Shown: positions 30,311 through 38,651 of the stretch, piece by piece
How the letters are laid out: every line of letters begins with the position of its first letter
Numbering within the stretch: the stretch's first letter is position 1
NCBI RefSeq assembly: GCF_003967195.1
Contig: NZ_AP018725.1
Span: 310,001 to 374,000, forward strand
From: Sulfuriflexus mobilis
GTDB lineage: Bacteria > Pseudomonadota > Gammaproteobacteria > AKS1
Length of the DNA: 64,000 nt
Direction of reading: 5' to 3'
Made by a program: the position numbers and the translations under genes
Notes under the pieces: model-generated
What the model was told of the DNA's origin: nothing
The model's input: only the letters and a program-made list of their open reading frames with translations
The model's database searches: none

Positions 30311-30416
30311 CTGTTCAGCATGCTGGAATCGAAGGGGATATTCTAGCGCGCCGGGCCGAGGCGGGTAAGGGAAATAAGCCTGAGTAATGCGCTAAGTTTT
30401 TGATTTAATGAAGGGT

Positions 30417-30431
30417 GCGACAATATGTCAC
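30417..30431 (-). promoter_or_regulatory. Candidate RegA/RegR binding box
   Basis: The minus strand reads GTGACATATTGTCGC. The published RegR-type box (GNG[A/G]C[A/G]TTNNGNCGC) is matched at every fixed position but one. It lies in the divergent region between regB and the 30507 outer-membrane gene. Autoregulation and control of that gene are inferred. Confidence 0.55.
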
Positions 30432-30506
30432 ATGTTCTCGGCCGCTGACAGACGCTAGTATCGCTGGCAGAACATAAATACCAGCAGTGAGTAAATCGGG
30501 AATAGA

Positions 30507-31511
30507 ATGAAACGAATTATCAGCAGCACGCTATTTCTGGCTGGCTTGGCCAGTTTGAGCCTGGCCCATGCCCATGAATGGAAGGGCGCACGGCCGGATG
30601 GGCATGCGCCGATTGGCGTGATGGGCGATCATACCCACAAAACCGGCGAGGTCATGTTCTCGTATCGTTACATGCAGATGACAATGGATGGCAACCGTGA
30701 TGGTAGCAACCGCCTGAGCACGGCCGAGGTCCTGGCCGATTACATGGTGGCGCCACTGGAAATGGACATGGACATGCATATGTTCGGTGCCATGTATGCG
30801 CCGAACGATAACCTGACCTTGATGGCCATGCTGCCCTATGTGAAAAACTCCATGAAGCATATTACCCGCATGGGGCGTGAATTCACTACTAAGGCTGAAG
30901 GGATTGGGGATATTAAGCTCAGTGGCCTGTACCAGGTACACAACCATGGTGGGAACAAGGTGCACCTGAACCTCGGCCTGAGTGTGCCCACTGGTTCCAT
31001 TGACGAGCGCGACGACACCCCGGCCGCCGCCAATGCTAAATTACCCTATCCCATGCAGCTTGGTTCCGGTACCTATGACCTGATGCCGGGCATTACCTAC
31101 CTGGGACAGAATGCTGAGCTTTCCTGGGGCGCGCAGGCCCTGGCCACGATTCGTCTCGGTGAGAACGATAACGACTACACGCTCGGTGATAAGCTGGAAG
31201 TGAGCGGCTGGTTACAACGCAAGTGGTCGGATTCATTCAGTACCTCGGTTCGCCTGGATGCTCAGCGGTGGGGGGATATCGATGGTGCCGACCCGGATCT
31301 AAATCCGATGATGGTCGCAACCGCTGATCCCGACTTACGCGCCGGCAGTCGGGTCGATGTCCTGCTTGGTGTTAACTACTATGTACGCTCCGGCGGCCTC
31401 AAGGGGCATCGTATCGCCCTCGAAGTGGGCAAGCCCGTCTACCAAAAGCTGGATGGCCCACAACTGGAAACCGACCTGACCCTGATGGCAGGCTGGCAGT
31501 ACGCCTTCTAG
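30507..31511 (+). CDS. Putative outer-membrane transporter-like beta-barrel protein
   Basis: A 334-aa exported protein with a signal peptide ending near LAHAHEWK. The mature start is rich in His and Met (HAHEWKGARPDGHAP, GDHTHKTGEV, MDMDMHMFGAMYAP), which suggests copper or other soft-metal contact. The rest has alternating beta-strands and ends in an aromatic residue (GWQYAF), typical of outer-membrane barrels; it resembles the MetA-pathway phenol degradation/transporter family. It is divergent from regB across a RegA-type box and is followed by two terminators. Confidence 0.75.
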   Translation: MKRIISSTLFLAGLASLSLAHAHEWKGARPDGHAPIGVMGDHTHKTGEVMFSYRYMQMTMDGNRDGSNRLSTAEVLADYMVAPLEMDMDMHMFGAMYAPNDNLTLMAMLPYVKNSMKHITRMGREFTTKAEGIGDIKLSGLYQVHNHGGNKVHLNLGLSVPTGSIDERDDTPAAANAKLPYPMQLGSGTYDLMPGITYLGQNAELSWGAQALATIRLGENDNDYTLGDKLEVSGWLQRKWSDSFSTSVRLDAQRWGDIDGADPDLNPMMVATADPDLRAGSRVDVLLGVNYYVRSGGLKGHRIALEVGKPVYQKLDGPQLETDLTLMAGWQYAF

Positions 31512-31532
31512 AGATAGACACAGAACGGACAA

Positions 31533-31558
31533 GCTCCCGACCCTCTCGGGTGCTTTTT
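31533..31558 (+). terminator. First terminator after the outer-membrane gene
   Basis: CCCGA and TCGGG form the core stem, extended by GC/GC pairs, with TTTTT directly after. It lies 22 bases after the stop. Confidence 0.8.
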
Positions 31559-31560
31559 AT

Positions 31561-31594
31561 GGAGAGGCCGCCACCGCGAGCCTCTCCTTTTTTT
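31561..31594 (+). terminator. Second terminator after the outer-membrane gene
   Basis: GGAGAGGC and GCCTCTCC form a perfect 8-bp stem followed by seven T residues, immediately after the first terminator. Confidence 0.9.
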
Positions 31595-31615
31595 GCCCTG
31601 ACCCATCGGAGATGG

Positions 31616-31720
31616 GTAGGGTACTCATAATGAACCCTGAAAGGGTTCTATGAGTGGTGAATGTGCAAGCCCAGAAAGCCTACATAAACACAGAAACCCA
31701 AAGCCCCACGGACATCGGAG
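31616..31720 (+). repeat. 105-bp intergenic repeat, copy 1
   Basis: Begins GTAGGGTACTCATAATG and ends CATCGGAG. It holds a hairpin (CTCATAATGAACCC pairing with GGGTTCTATGAG). A near-identical copy begins at 31741, 125 bases on. A preceding ACCCAT/ATGGGT hairpin (31601-31616) belongs to the same element type. A third, partial relative lies at 15671-15750. Confidence 0.9.
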
Positions 31721-31740
31721 ATTACCCTGACTCCGGAGGA

Positions 31741-31845
31741 GTAGGGTACGTATGATGAACCCTGAAAGGGTTCTATGAGTGGTGAATGTGCAAGCCCAGA
31801 AAGCCTACATAAACACAGAAACCCAAAGCTCCACGGACATCGAAG
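31741..31845 (+). repeat. 105-bp intergenic repeat, copy 2
   Basis: Same length as copy 1, with few differences (GTACGTATGATG for GTACTCATAATG; GCTCCACG for GCCCCACG; CGAAG at the end). The change at the left side weakens the hairpin of this copy. No gene is supported across either copy. Confidence 0.9.
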
Positions 31846-32090
31846 AAAATAAAACACCGTCATTCCGGCGCGACCAGAACAATGTCCAGGAAGCACTTAA
31901 TGACCAGAGCTTGTGAGGCAAGATCAGGAAATCCCTGATGAAGTTCGTAGAAATTCTAGGGAGATCATCGAAGATGATCTAAGTGCAGGCCGGCATCCAG
32001 CAGCGAGAACAGGGATTAACCACAAAGTGCACGACGTGCCGTAACGTTCGCGCGGTGCGCAAAGCGCACCCTACCGGTTTGCGGCGTGTT
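31846..32090. other. Gene-free region with REP-like debris
   Basis: CGTCATTCCGGCG (31857-31869) and GCCGGCATCCAG (31989-32000) are the two halves of a common proteobacterial palindromic repeat, here about 120 bases apart. A perfect GGTGCGC-AAA-GCGCACC palindrome with CTAC after it (32054-32074) is another well-known intergenic repeat type. No gene or promoter is clear. Confidence 0.6.
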
Positions 32091-32987
32091 TTAGCCGAGC
32101 TCCTTACCCGTCAGCTTCTTGCAGGCCTCGCGGTATTTCTCGCTGGTCCTGGCGATGACCTCGTCGGGGATCGTCGGTGGCGGCGGGGTCTTGTCCCAGT
32201 CCTGGCTCTCCAGCCAGTCGCGGATGTATTGTTTGTCATAACTCTCAGGGCTCTTGCCCGGGGTATAGCTCTCGGCTGGCCAGAAGCGTGAGGAATCCGG
32301 CGTCAAGGCCTCGTCGATCAGCACGAGTTGATCATTCTCATCCAGGCCGAACTCAAACTTGGTATCGGCGATGATGATGCCACGTTCGGCAGCGTAATCA
32401 CGGGCCTTTGTATACAGTTTCAGACTGACGTCGCGGACCTGTTCGGCGAGCTCCCGACCCACCAGCTTGACGGTGGCATCAAAATCGATGTTCTCGTCGT
32501 GGTCGCCAATAGCGGCCTTGCTCGACGGGGTGTAAATAGGTTGCTCGAGCTTGTCCGCCAGTTGCAGGCCCTTGGGTAGCCGAATGCCGCAAATGGCCCC
32601 GCTGGCCTGGTAGTCCTTCCAGCCGGAGCCGATAATATAACCGCGTACAATGGCCTCGATGGGCAGTGGGCGCAATTTGCGCACGACGGTGGCCTGGCCT
32701 TCGACGGTGGCGCGCTCCCCGGCATCAGGCAGTACTTCGTCGAGCGTGCGTGAGGCGAGATGGTTCGGTACGATGTCGGCAAGATAGTCGAACCAGAAGT
32801 TCGAGACCGTGGTTAATACCCGGCCCTTGTCCGGGATGGGCGTTTTCATGATGACATCAAAGGCCGACAGACGGTCGGTGGTGACGATCAGCATGTGCTG
32901 GTCATCGATATCATAAATATCGCGCACCTTGCCGCGATTAATCAGTTTCAGGCTGGTCAGGTTTGATTCGTAAAGGGGCGCTGCCAT
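32091..32987 (-). CDS. purC: SAICAR synthetase PurC
   Basis: A 298-aa phosphoribosylaminoimidazole-succinocarboxamide synthase, step 7 of purine synthesis, ATP- and aspartate-dependent. Motifs: NRGKVRDIYDID at the N-terminus, VTTDRLSAFDV, EAIVRGYIIGSGWKDY, DTKFEFGLDENDQLVLIDE and TPDSSRFWP. It belongs to the long (eukaryote/plant-like) type of about 300 residues. The start at MAAPLYESN is chosen since the conserved region begins there; the open frame runs 22 codons further upstream. It is divergent from the formyltransferase-like gene. Confidence 0.95.
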   Translation of the reverse strand: MAAPLYESNLTSLKLINRGKVRDIYDIDDQHMLIVTTDRLSAFDVIMKTPIPDKGRVLTTVSNFWFDYLADIVPNHLASRTLDEVLPDAGERATVEGQATVVRKLRPLPIEAIVRGYIIGSGWKDYQASGAICGIRLPKGLQLADKLEQPIYTPSSKAAIGDHDENIDFDATVKLVGRELAEQVRDVSLKLYTKARDYAAERGIIIADTKFEFGLDENDQLVLIDEALTPDSSRFWPAESYTPGKSPESYDKQYIRDWLESQDWDKTPPPPTIPDEVIARTSEKYREACKKLTGKELG

Positions 32988-33053
32988 GATGAAATTCTGC
33001 TTATGTTTCAGGAATGAAGGCGTGATTGTGCCGTGAGTGCGGGACAGACGCAA

Positions 33054-33719
33054 ATGCCACTATTTATCTATGCCGGCCAGGGTGGGCCGCTGTCGCTGCG
33101 CCCGCTCGAGGCCCTGCTTGAGGCCGGCTACCGCCCGCAGGCCGTGTTGATGCCGGTAACGGCCAACACGTCTAACCCGTCGAAATCACTGCCTGTACGG
33201 CCACCCCGTGACCCTGATAGCCTTGCTTACCTGGCCTTTGAGGAAGAGCTGCCCCTGCTTGGCTGGCAACAGGGCAAAGAGGCGGAAATCGCGGCGAAAA
33301 TAACTGAACTGGGGCCGGAACTGGTGGTGTGTAGCTGTTTCCCATGGCGGGTACCGCCCAGGCTACTTGGCATCCCCCGCCATGGCTGGTGGAACCTGCA
33401 TCCCTCATTATTGCCTGCCTATCGGGGGCCGGATCCACTGTTCTGGCAGCAGCGGGCCGCCGAGGGTAACACCGGGATCAGTCTGCACCAGATGGACGAG
33501 GGGCTTGATACGGGGCCGATCCTGGGCCAGGCTGCGGTTTCTTTAACCCTCGGGGATTTGCGTGAGGCCGAGCAGAGGCTGGGTGCAGAGGGCGGGCAAT
33601 TACTGGTCAGGGCATTTCAGGAATTGATGGCCGGCGAGCTTCGGCCACGGCCACAGGCTGCGGCTGGCGCCAGTTACCAACCGTTACCAAACAAGGTGAG
33701 GCAGACGACATGGCGGTAA
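33054..33719 (+). CDS. Short formyltransferase-family protein (Fmt N-domain only)
   Basis: About 221 aa of the methionyl-tRNA formyltransferase Rossmann domain. The catalytic Asn and His lie in [17 protein letters not shown], and the Asp in [17 protein letters not shown], so the formyl-transfer site looks intact. The C-terminal tRNA-contacting domain of Fmt (about 100 residues) is absent. The last 10 bases overlap the deformylase start, so translation is coupled. The substrate is probably not initiator tRNA. Start is uncertain: ATG 33054 (GGGAC upstream) or GTG 33033. Confidence 0.78.
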   Translation: MPLFIYAGQGGPLSLRPLEALLEAGYRPQAVLMPVTANTSNPSKSLPVRPPRDPDSLAYLAFEEELPLLGWQQGKEAEIAAKITELGPELVVCSCFPWRVPPRLLGIPRHGWWNLHPSLLPAYRGPDPLFWQQRAAEGNTGISLHQMDEGLDTGPILGQAAVSLTLGDLREAEQRLGAEGGQLLVRAFQELMAGELRPRPQAAAGASYQPLPNKVRQTTWR

Positions 33720-34264
33720 GAGAGGTATTACGTATGGGTGATCCGGCCCTGCTCAGGCGGGCCGGGGCCGTGAGCGAATTTAATACACCGGCACTCGATG
33801 CCTTGATCGAGGATATGTTTGAGACCATGGCCGCCTGTGACGGGGCCGGGCTGGCCGCGCCGCAGATTGGCGTCGACCTGCGTGTGGTGATCTTCGGGGT
33901 CGGGCATAACCCGCGTTATCCGGATGCCGAGACGGTACCGCAGACCGTGCTCATCAACCCGCAGATCATGCCATTAAACGAGGGCATGGATGAGGGCTGG
34001 GAAGGCTGCCTGTCTGTGCCCGGTATGCGTGGCTTGGTGCCGCGCTTCACGCATATCCATTACAAGGGTTTTGACCAGTTAGGTCGACAGATTGACCGTG
34101 AGGTGACGGGTTTCCATGCCCGGGTTGTGCAGCACGAGTGTGATCACCTCGATGGCATTCTCTACCCGCAGCGTATCCCGGATATGCGCTACTTTGGTTT
34201 TACCGAGGAGCTTCTGACCGAGGGACTGATGGGGACCCCAAAAACGCCCTGTGACCAGCCATGA
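33710..34264 (+). CDS. def: Peptide deformylase
   Basis: A 184-aa metallohydrolase removing formyl groups. All three motifs are intact: [10 protein letters not shown] (45-54), EGCLSVPG with metal ligand C100, and QHECDHLDG with ligands H142 and H146 and catalytic E143. It overlaps the short formyltransferase-like gene by 10 bases. This is not the standard def-fmt-rsmB setting, so it may be a second, accessory deformylase. It converges with the OmpA-like gene over a bidirectional terminator. Confidence 0.95.
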   Translation: MAVREVLRMGDPALLRRAGAVSEFNTPALDALIEDMFETMAACDGAGLAAPQIGVDLRVVIFGVGHNPRYPDAETVPQTVLINPQIMPLNEGMDEGWEGCLSVPGMRGLVPRFTHIHYKGFDQLGRQIDREVTGFHARVVQHECDHLDGILYPQRIPDMRYFGFTEELLTEGLMGTPKTPCDQP

Positions 34265-34285
34265 ACGGCCGATAGCAGAGAAAAA

Positions 34286-34316
34286 GAAACGGGGCCCATA
34301 AGGCCCCGTTTCTTGA
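34286..34316. terminator. Bidirectional terminator between def and the OmpA-like gene
   Basis: A perfect 11-bp stem, GAAACGGGGCC with GGCCCCGTTTC, and a 5-base loop. On the minus strand it runs into TTTTTC; on the plus strand into TTGATAT. It fits termination of both converging genes, better for the minus one. Confidence 0.88.
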
Positions 34317-34335
34317 TATCACGAACAATCCGCGA

Positions 34336-34935
34336 TCACTCGACGGCGCGAATACCGATTTCAACGCGACGGTTCTGTTGCCGTCCTTCCTTGGTCGCAT
34401 TGGATGCGACAGGAGAGGATTCACCCTTACCGCTGGCAGTGATCACATTGCCGTTGACTCCCTTACTGATCAGATACTGGCGTACAGAGGCCGCACGGCG
34501 TTCACTGAGACCCTGGTTGTAGGCATCGGTACCCTGGCTGTCGGTATGCCCAACAACATTTATGCCGCGAACGGAAGAGAAAGATTTCAGCCTGGCAGCC
34601 AGGGCATCCAGTTCACGTTTGCCTTCAGGGCGCAGGTTGGACCTATCGTGGTTAAAGAGGGCGTGGGCACCGAGGCTGACGTTTTTCTTGATGACCTGTG
34701 GGGCCGGTGCTGGAGCTGGTGCCGGTTCGGCCATCTTCTTGGCTTCATCTGCGCAGTACTTAATACCCCCATCTTTGTGAAAATGTTTAAGTTTGTCTAT
34801 CGAGACGCACTCACCAAAGCCATCTGTCACATATTGGCCTTGTCTATCCAGCAATATCCCTTCAAGTGCGTAGGCAGGACTGGCCAATAAGGTAATACAG
34901 ACTGTGAACAGTGCATTGAACATGAATTTGCGCAT
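34336..34935 (-). CDS. OmpA-family peptidoglycan-binding outer-membrane protein
   Basis: A 199-aa exported protein. The signal peptide ends at ASPAYA. A short unique region with two cysteines (GECVSIDKL, GGIKYCADEAK) is followed by a proline/alanine linker, then an OmpA C-terminal domain (FNHDRSNLRPEGKRELDALA, INVVGHTDSQGTDAYNQGLSERRAASVRQYL, GKGESSPVASNATKEGRQQNRRVEI). There is no eight-stranded barrel, so it is likely a periplasmic or lipoprotein-like anchor to the cell wall. No lipobox is seen. Confidence 0.88.
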   Translation of the reverse strand: MRKFMFNALFTVCITLLASPAYALEGILLDRQGQYVTDGFGECVSIDKLKHFHKDGGIKYCADEAKKMAEPAPAPAPAPQVIKKNVSLGAHALFNHDRSNLRPEGKRELDALAARLKSFSSVRGINVVGHTDSQGTDAYNQGLSERRAASVRQYLISKGVNGNVITASGKGESSPVASNATKEGRQQNRRVEIGIRAVE

Positions 34936-35059
34936 GATTTTTTATCCTAAATTAGGTTGTTGATTAGCCCGATAATAAATACACATTTATGAGTGGATAT
35001 CTATCAATGAACTTATTTCGGGATTGTATACCCCAGTGAGACAATTAAGTTAGAAAAAT

Positions 35060-35644
35060 TTAGCCAAAATAATCCGGTTCGTTACCGCCCTTCCATTTGA
35101 TATTGCAACCCATACTTGGGACCTGTGCGTCTTCGGGGATAGACCGTCCGGTCAGCACGGCCTCGATGGCGGCACGCATATCTTTACCGGTCACCGGCTG
35201 TCCATTATTGGGGCGTGAGGCATCGAACTGGCCACGGTAGGCGAGTCTCATCTCACCGTCAAAGAGGAAAAAATCCGGGGTGCAGGCCGCCCTGTAGGCC
35301 TTGGCAACGGACTGGTCCTCATCAAACAGGTAGGGGAAGCAATAGTCCATGGTCCTTGTTACCTCGACCATCTTCTCAGGGCTGTCATCCGGGTAGTTGG
35401 CGACATCATTGGCATTGATGGCTACGGCGGCCAGCCCCCTGGGCTGGTATTCACGGATCAGGTCATTCAGCTGCTTGTGAAGGTGCAATACGTAGGGGCA
35501 GTGATTGCACATAAAGATCACCAGCAGGGCCTCGTTGCAGGTGAAGTTGGCAAGCGAAAAGGTCTTGCCGCTGGCCGGTTCCGGCAGGGAGAAGTCGGGG
35601 GCGGGGGTGCCGAGGGCCAGCATGGTGGATTCGGTACGTGCCAT
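35060..35644 (-). CDS. Thioredoxin-fold peroxiredoxin-like protein (AhpC/TSA family)
   Basis: A 194-aa protein with the AhpC/TSA fold: LGTPAPDFSLPEPASGKTFSL at the start, and a C46-N-H-C49 redox pair in FMCNHCPYVLH. Later parts (AVNANDVANYPDDSPEKMVE, CFPYLFDEDQSVAKAY, CTPDFFLFD) match a widespread thioredoxin-family group of unknown substrate. The start at 35644 is preferred because it has an AAAGGA ribosome-binding site; about 40 unlikely codons lie upstream in frame. No signal peptide, so it should act in the cytoplasm. Confidence 0.87.
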   Translation of the reverse strand: MARTESTMLALGTPAPDFSLPEPASGKTFSLANFTCNEALLVIFMCNHCPYVLHLHKQLNDLIREYQPRGLAAVAINANDVANYPDDSPEKMVEVTRTMDYCFPYLFDEDQSVAKAYRAACTPDFFLFDGEMRLAYRGQFDASRPNNGQPVTGKDMRAAIEAVLTGRSIPEDAQVPSMGCNIKWKGGNEPDYFG

Positions 35645-35854
35645 TATGTATGTCCTTTTTTTGCGTTTTCCTGTGTGGAGATAAAGGGTACTGCATTGTC
35701 GGCATGGCCCACAAGTGCGGAGGCATGCAGGGTGTAAAACGGAATTTTGTGAACTGTTCGACATAGCGATGTGTCCTGATTTGACCTGGGTCGCATTTTG
35801 TTTTCCTGCAGGTCTCTATGATTTGCTGCACACATAAATCAGGAGGTGAGATAA

Positions 35855-36154
35855 ATGGAAGTACGTAATGTAGTCATGGCCAGTGTGCTGGCAATGACCT
35901 TGAATGCCTGTGCCAGCACGGCACAGAACCCGGATGAAACCAACAAACTGGCGGCGAGTTGTGACAAGAATTTAAGTATTGCTTACCAGGAACTGGATTT
36001 CGCCAATGCAAACGGATTTTCCGGTAGTTGGGAATATACCAAGGCAGCCAGCCTGTTAGGGACGGCCAGGGTACAGTCGGGTTTTGGTGCCTATGAAGAC
36101 TGTATTGATAAGGTCAAAACCGCACAGGCCTATATCAAGGAATCCAAACAGTAA
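35855..36154 (+). CDS. Small predicted lipoprotein of unknown function
   Basis: A 99-aa protein with a signal segment and lipobox LNAC (Cys19). The mature part is mostly helical (LSIAYQELDFANANGFSGSWEYTKAASLLGTA) and has two further cysteines. AGGAGGTGAGATAA precedes the ATG, so it is probably well translated. I do not recognise the family. Its position between a peroxiredoxin-like gene and a convergent pseudouridine synthase gives no clear clue. Confidence 0.72.
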   Translation: MEVRNVVMASVLAMTLNACASTAQNPDETNKLAASCDKNLSIAYQELDFANANGFSGSWEYTKAASLLGTARVQSGFGAYEDCIDKVKTAQAYIKESKQ

Positions 36155-36158
36155 CTAA

Positions 36159-37025
36159 TCAGGATTTGTTCAGGGACGATAGCCGCGGTAGTTTATCTTC
36201 GGATAAATGATATGTCCGCGGGGTGCCGGTAATCGGGCACAGGAAGGCGAGTGTGAAGGCCGTCAGTTGCAGGTCTTCATGCGCGCCTTTTTTTTCAGTT
36301 TTTCCATAGAGTCGGTCACCAATGATAGGAAAACCCGCCTCACTCAAGTGTCTACGAATTTGGTGTTTACGCCCGGTCTCAATTCTTATTGCCACTAGAC
36401 TGCGGTTAACACCTTCAGCAAAGTCCAGTTTGCGTGCATGACTGGTTGCTGCCTTGCCATCAATCTCGGTGGTGAGGCATTGTTCCTCATCAGGAAATCG
36501 CCCATGCACGACGGCACGATAATGTTTTTCAATATCACGAGACTGGAATAGGGCAGACAACGCGGCCGCAGCCTTTTTTTCGTGTGCTATCAGTATCAGG
36601 CCGGTGGCGGCACGGTCGAGTCGGTGAACGACAAAGGCCGGTCGTTGTGGTTGCAGGTGTTGTTCGGCCCAACGGCCGATGGTGCAGTGGTCACCCCACT
36701 TCGAGCCTTGTGATAACATGCCATAAGGTTTGAACCAGACGCTGTATGCCCCTTCATCGGCAATCAGTTCAGGTGCCAGTGGCTCACGGGCAAGGACCTT
36801 CTCATCATAATAGAGGTGCAAGGTATCACCGGGCAGAAAGGTCTTCTTCGCCCGGCGAACACGCTGTGTTTTATTACCGCGCGTGAACCAGACAGCGCCT
36901 TTTATCATGGTCTGTTTCAGGCGTGATTTTGATAATGTGGTCTTGTCCGCAAGCAGCTCAATGGCCGTGGCATCATGGTCAGTGACATCGATATGGACCT
37001 CGATAGGACCGGTTTCGCTATTCAT
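36159..37025 (-). CDS. RluA-family pseudouridine synthase
   Basis: A 288-aa RNA pseudouridine synthase of the RluA group. The catalytic aspartate sits in VHRLDRAATGLILIA, followed by IEKHYRAVVHG, and later by IETGRKHQIRRHLSEAGFPIIGDRLYG. An S4-like region is suggested by LADKTTLSKSRLKQTMIKGAV at the N-terminus. The target RNA cannot be told. Its start overlaps the stop of the upstream methyltransferase by 4 bases, so both are in one operon and may modify the same RNA class. Confidence 0.9.
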   Translation of the reverse strand: MNSETGPIEVHIDVTDHDATAIELLADKTTLSKSRLKQTMIKGAVWFTRGNKTQRVRRAKKTFLPGDTLHLYYDEKVLAREPLAPELIADEGAYSVWFKPYGMLSQGSKWGDHCTIGRWAEQHLQPQRPAFVVHRLDRAATGLILIAHEKKAAAALSALFQSRDIEKHYRAVVHGRFPDEEQCLTTEIDGKAATSHARKLDFAEGVNRSLVAIRIETGRKHQIRRHLSEAGFPIIGDRLYGKTEKKGAHEDLQLTAFTLAFLCPITGTPRTYHLSEDKLPRLSSLNKS

Positions 37026-37615
37026 GCTTCTTTGATGGCGCGCGCGACGGTGTAATTGGTACCCTGCTTGAGTTTTTTGTAATTACCAAAGACTTCTTCA
37101 AAATGGCGTTTCATGAATTTGCGCAGGCCATTGATCGTTACCACATATAGTTCCCCGCCCGGATTCAGATGGGCCAGGGCATCATAGAGAATCAGCAGCA
37201 ACATCTCCTTGCCGACCTTGGCAGGAATATTCGAAACAATGACATCAAATTTACGCTCGCCAACCTGGTCAAAGGCATTGCTAAGCATGGCCCTGGCATT
37301 ATCCAGGCGGTTCTCTTTAATATTCTTGTTTGCATAGTCAATGGCGACAAAATCCTTATCGACCAGCAGGTGTTGGCCTTTGGGGGCGAGTTTGGCGAGG
37401 GTGATACCAAGGGGGCCATAACCACAGCCGATGTCGAGGCTGTCGGCATCCTCGGCGATATCGATGTAGTCGAGCAGCAGCCGTGTGCCCTCATCGATCT
37501 CACGCGGTGAGAAGAGTCCCCAGGTAGAACGAAAGCGTAATTCCTTATCACGCAGACGTACATCAAAGGCGATATCCTGGCGCAGGGTATCCAGATAGGT
37601 CTGTATGTCGGCCAT
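37022..37615 (-). CDS. RsmC-like class I SAM methyltransferase
   Basis: A 197-aa methyltransferase with motif I LDIGCGYGPLGITLAKL and motif IV SNIPA where rRNA guanine-N2 enzymes of the RsmC type have NPPF. The N-terminal FRSTWGLFSPREIDEGTRLLLDYI is typical of RsmC-like proteins, though only the catalytic domain is present. The IV-motif change leaves the target open. It is directly coupled to the RluA-type gene (4-base overlap). Confidence 0.85.
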   Translation of the reverse strand: MADIQTYLDTLRQDIAFDVRLRDKELRFRSTWGLFSPREIDEGTRLLLDYIDIAEDADSLDIGCGYGPLGITLAKLAPKGQHLLVDKDFVAIDYANKNIKENRLDNARAMLSNAFDQVGERKFDVIVSNIPAKVGKEMLLLILYDALAHLNPGGELYVVTINGLRKFMKRHFEEVFGNYKKLKQGTNYTVARAIKEA

Positions 37616-37625
37616 AGTGACAGCC

Positions 37626-38228
37626 TTATTTCTCTAATGTGTGGTTATGGTATTCGAGCATATCGCCATATATCGTGGAACGGATACGCGTGATACCGGC
37701 ATTGTGCACCGTGATGCGATACATGCCAAGCGGGTCAGCATGAAGGATATGGGCAATGACGGCACGTATGACACCGGCGTGGGTGACCAGCAGGATGTGT
37801 TGGCCACGGTGGCGGCTAACAGTCTCCTCGTACGCCTCGGTGACGCGGTTAATAAACTCTTTGAGCGGCTCGGCACCCACCGGTCGATTATTCACGGGGT
37901 CTTGATAAAAGGCCTCGTATTCCTGCAGGCGTTCGTGCCTAAGTTGCTCGGGGGTTTTACCTTCCCATTCCCCAAAGCCGACCTCTTTCAGGCGCTCATC
38001 GGTCTCTACCGAGATTGCGTGTTTCTCGGCCAGGGCGTCGGCAAAGTCACGACAACGTAACAGTGGAGAAGAGATGATTTGTGACCAGGGCGCATGTTCG
38101 CCTACTGCCTGCCACATCTGTTGCCAGCCCTTGTCATTGAGCGGGTCATCGATAGTATGGCCACGGTAGGCACGGCCGCCAACCGGCTCACCATGGCGGA
38201 TTAAGTCAATAATACTGGTGTCAGTCAT
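37626..38228 (-). CDS. Histidine phosphatase (phosphoglycerate mutase-like) family protein
   Basis: A 200-aa histidine phosphatase. The nucleophile is in LIRHGEPVGG; the second catalytic histidine in LLVTHAGVIRAVIAHIL; YRGHTIDDPLNDKGWQQM and FGEWEGKTPEQLRHERL complete the pocket. Substrates of this family include alpha-ribazole phosphate, sugar phosphates and others; nothing selects one here. Its start overlaps the stop of the upstream 135-aa gene by 8 bases. Confidence 0.87.
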   Translation of the reverse strand: MTDTSIIDLIRHGEPVGGRAYRGHTIDDPLNDKGWQQMWQAVGEHAPWSQIISSPLLRCRDFADALAEKHAISVETDERLKEVGFGEWEGKTPEQLRHERLQEYEAFYQDPVNNRPVGAEPLKEFINRVTEAYEETVSRHRGQHILLVTHAGVIRAVIAHILHADPLGMYRITVHNAGITRIRSTIYGDMLEYHNHTLEK

Positions 38229-38628
38229 CTTGTTGCTTAAAGGGGATCACATCAGATACATCGTCAGGCAGCATTTCCGGCAACTCTTCGCTGAGCAACA
38301 TCTCCATGGCATCCAGGCTGCGATCCAGAATCAACTCAGCATTCATATGATAGAGCTTGAGTTGGCAGTGTATGTCTTCATGTAGATTGTCGCGGTTGTC
38401 AATCTGAAAATCGGTCCAGGCAGCGATGGGAACATCATTGAGTACACGGTCGACAATAATCCAGGCATTGTCTTGCAAGATCAGATCGAGGTGTTTGAGT
38501 CGAGGGATGACCAGGCGTATCTCATCACCGAGTCGCTTCAGGGCCAGTTTGACGTGATTGTAGTGCGTGGCACTAACCTTGGTTGGTCGCCGGGCGTAAA
38601 CGGGAATGTCATCAAGGCGATCATACAT
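38221..38628 (-). CDS. Conserved-looking protein of unknown function, 135 aa
   Basis: A 135-aa soluble protein of unknown family. It has a positively charged N-terminal half (VYARRPTKVSATHYNHVKLALKRLGDEIRLVIPRLK) and an acidic tail ending VIPFKQQDD. It has no signal peptide or membrane segment. It lies between a UPF0114 membrane protein and a histidine phosphatase on the same strand as the Rubisco operon. A link to that operon is only positional. Confidence 0.62.
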   Translation of the reverse strand: MYDRLDDIPVYARRPTKVSATHYNHVKLALKRLGDEIRLVIPRLKHLDLILQDNAWIIVDRVLNDVPIAAWTDFQIDNRDNLHEDIHCQLKLYHMNAELILDRSLDAMEMLLSEELPEMLPDDVSDVIPFKQQDD

Positions 38629-38651
38629 GTGCGAAAAATAATTCCAGATGG

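Noticed and set aside
31648-31896. Minus-strand 82-codon frame in the repeats
   Set aside because: It is produced by the 105-bp duplication (its protein repeats internally) and lacks a start signal.
34378-34890. Plus-strand 170-codon frame opposite the OmpA-like gene
   Set aside because: It is the complement of the conserved OmpA domain and has no ribosome-binding site.
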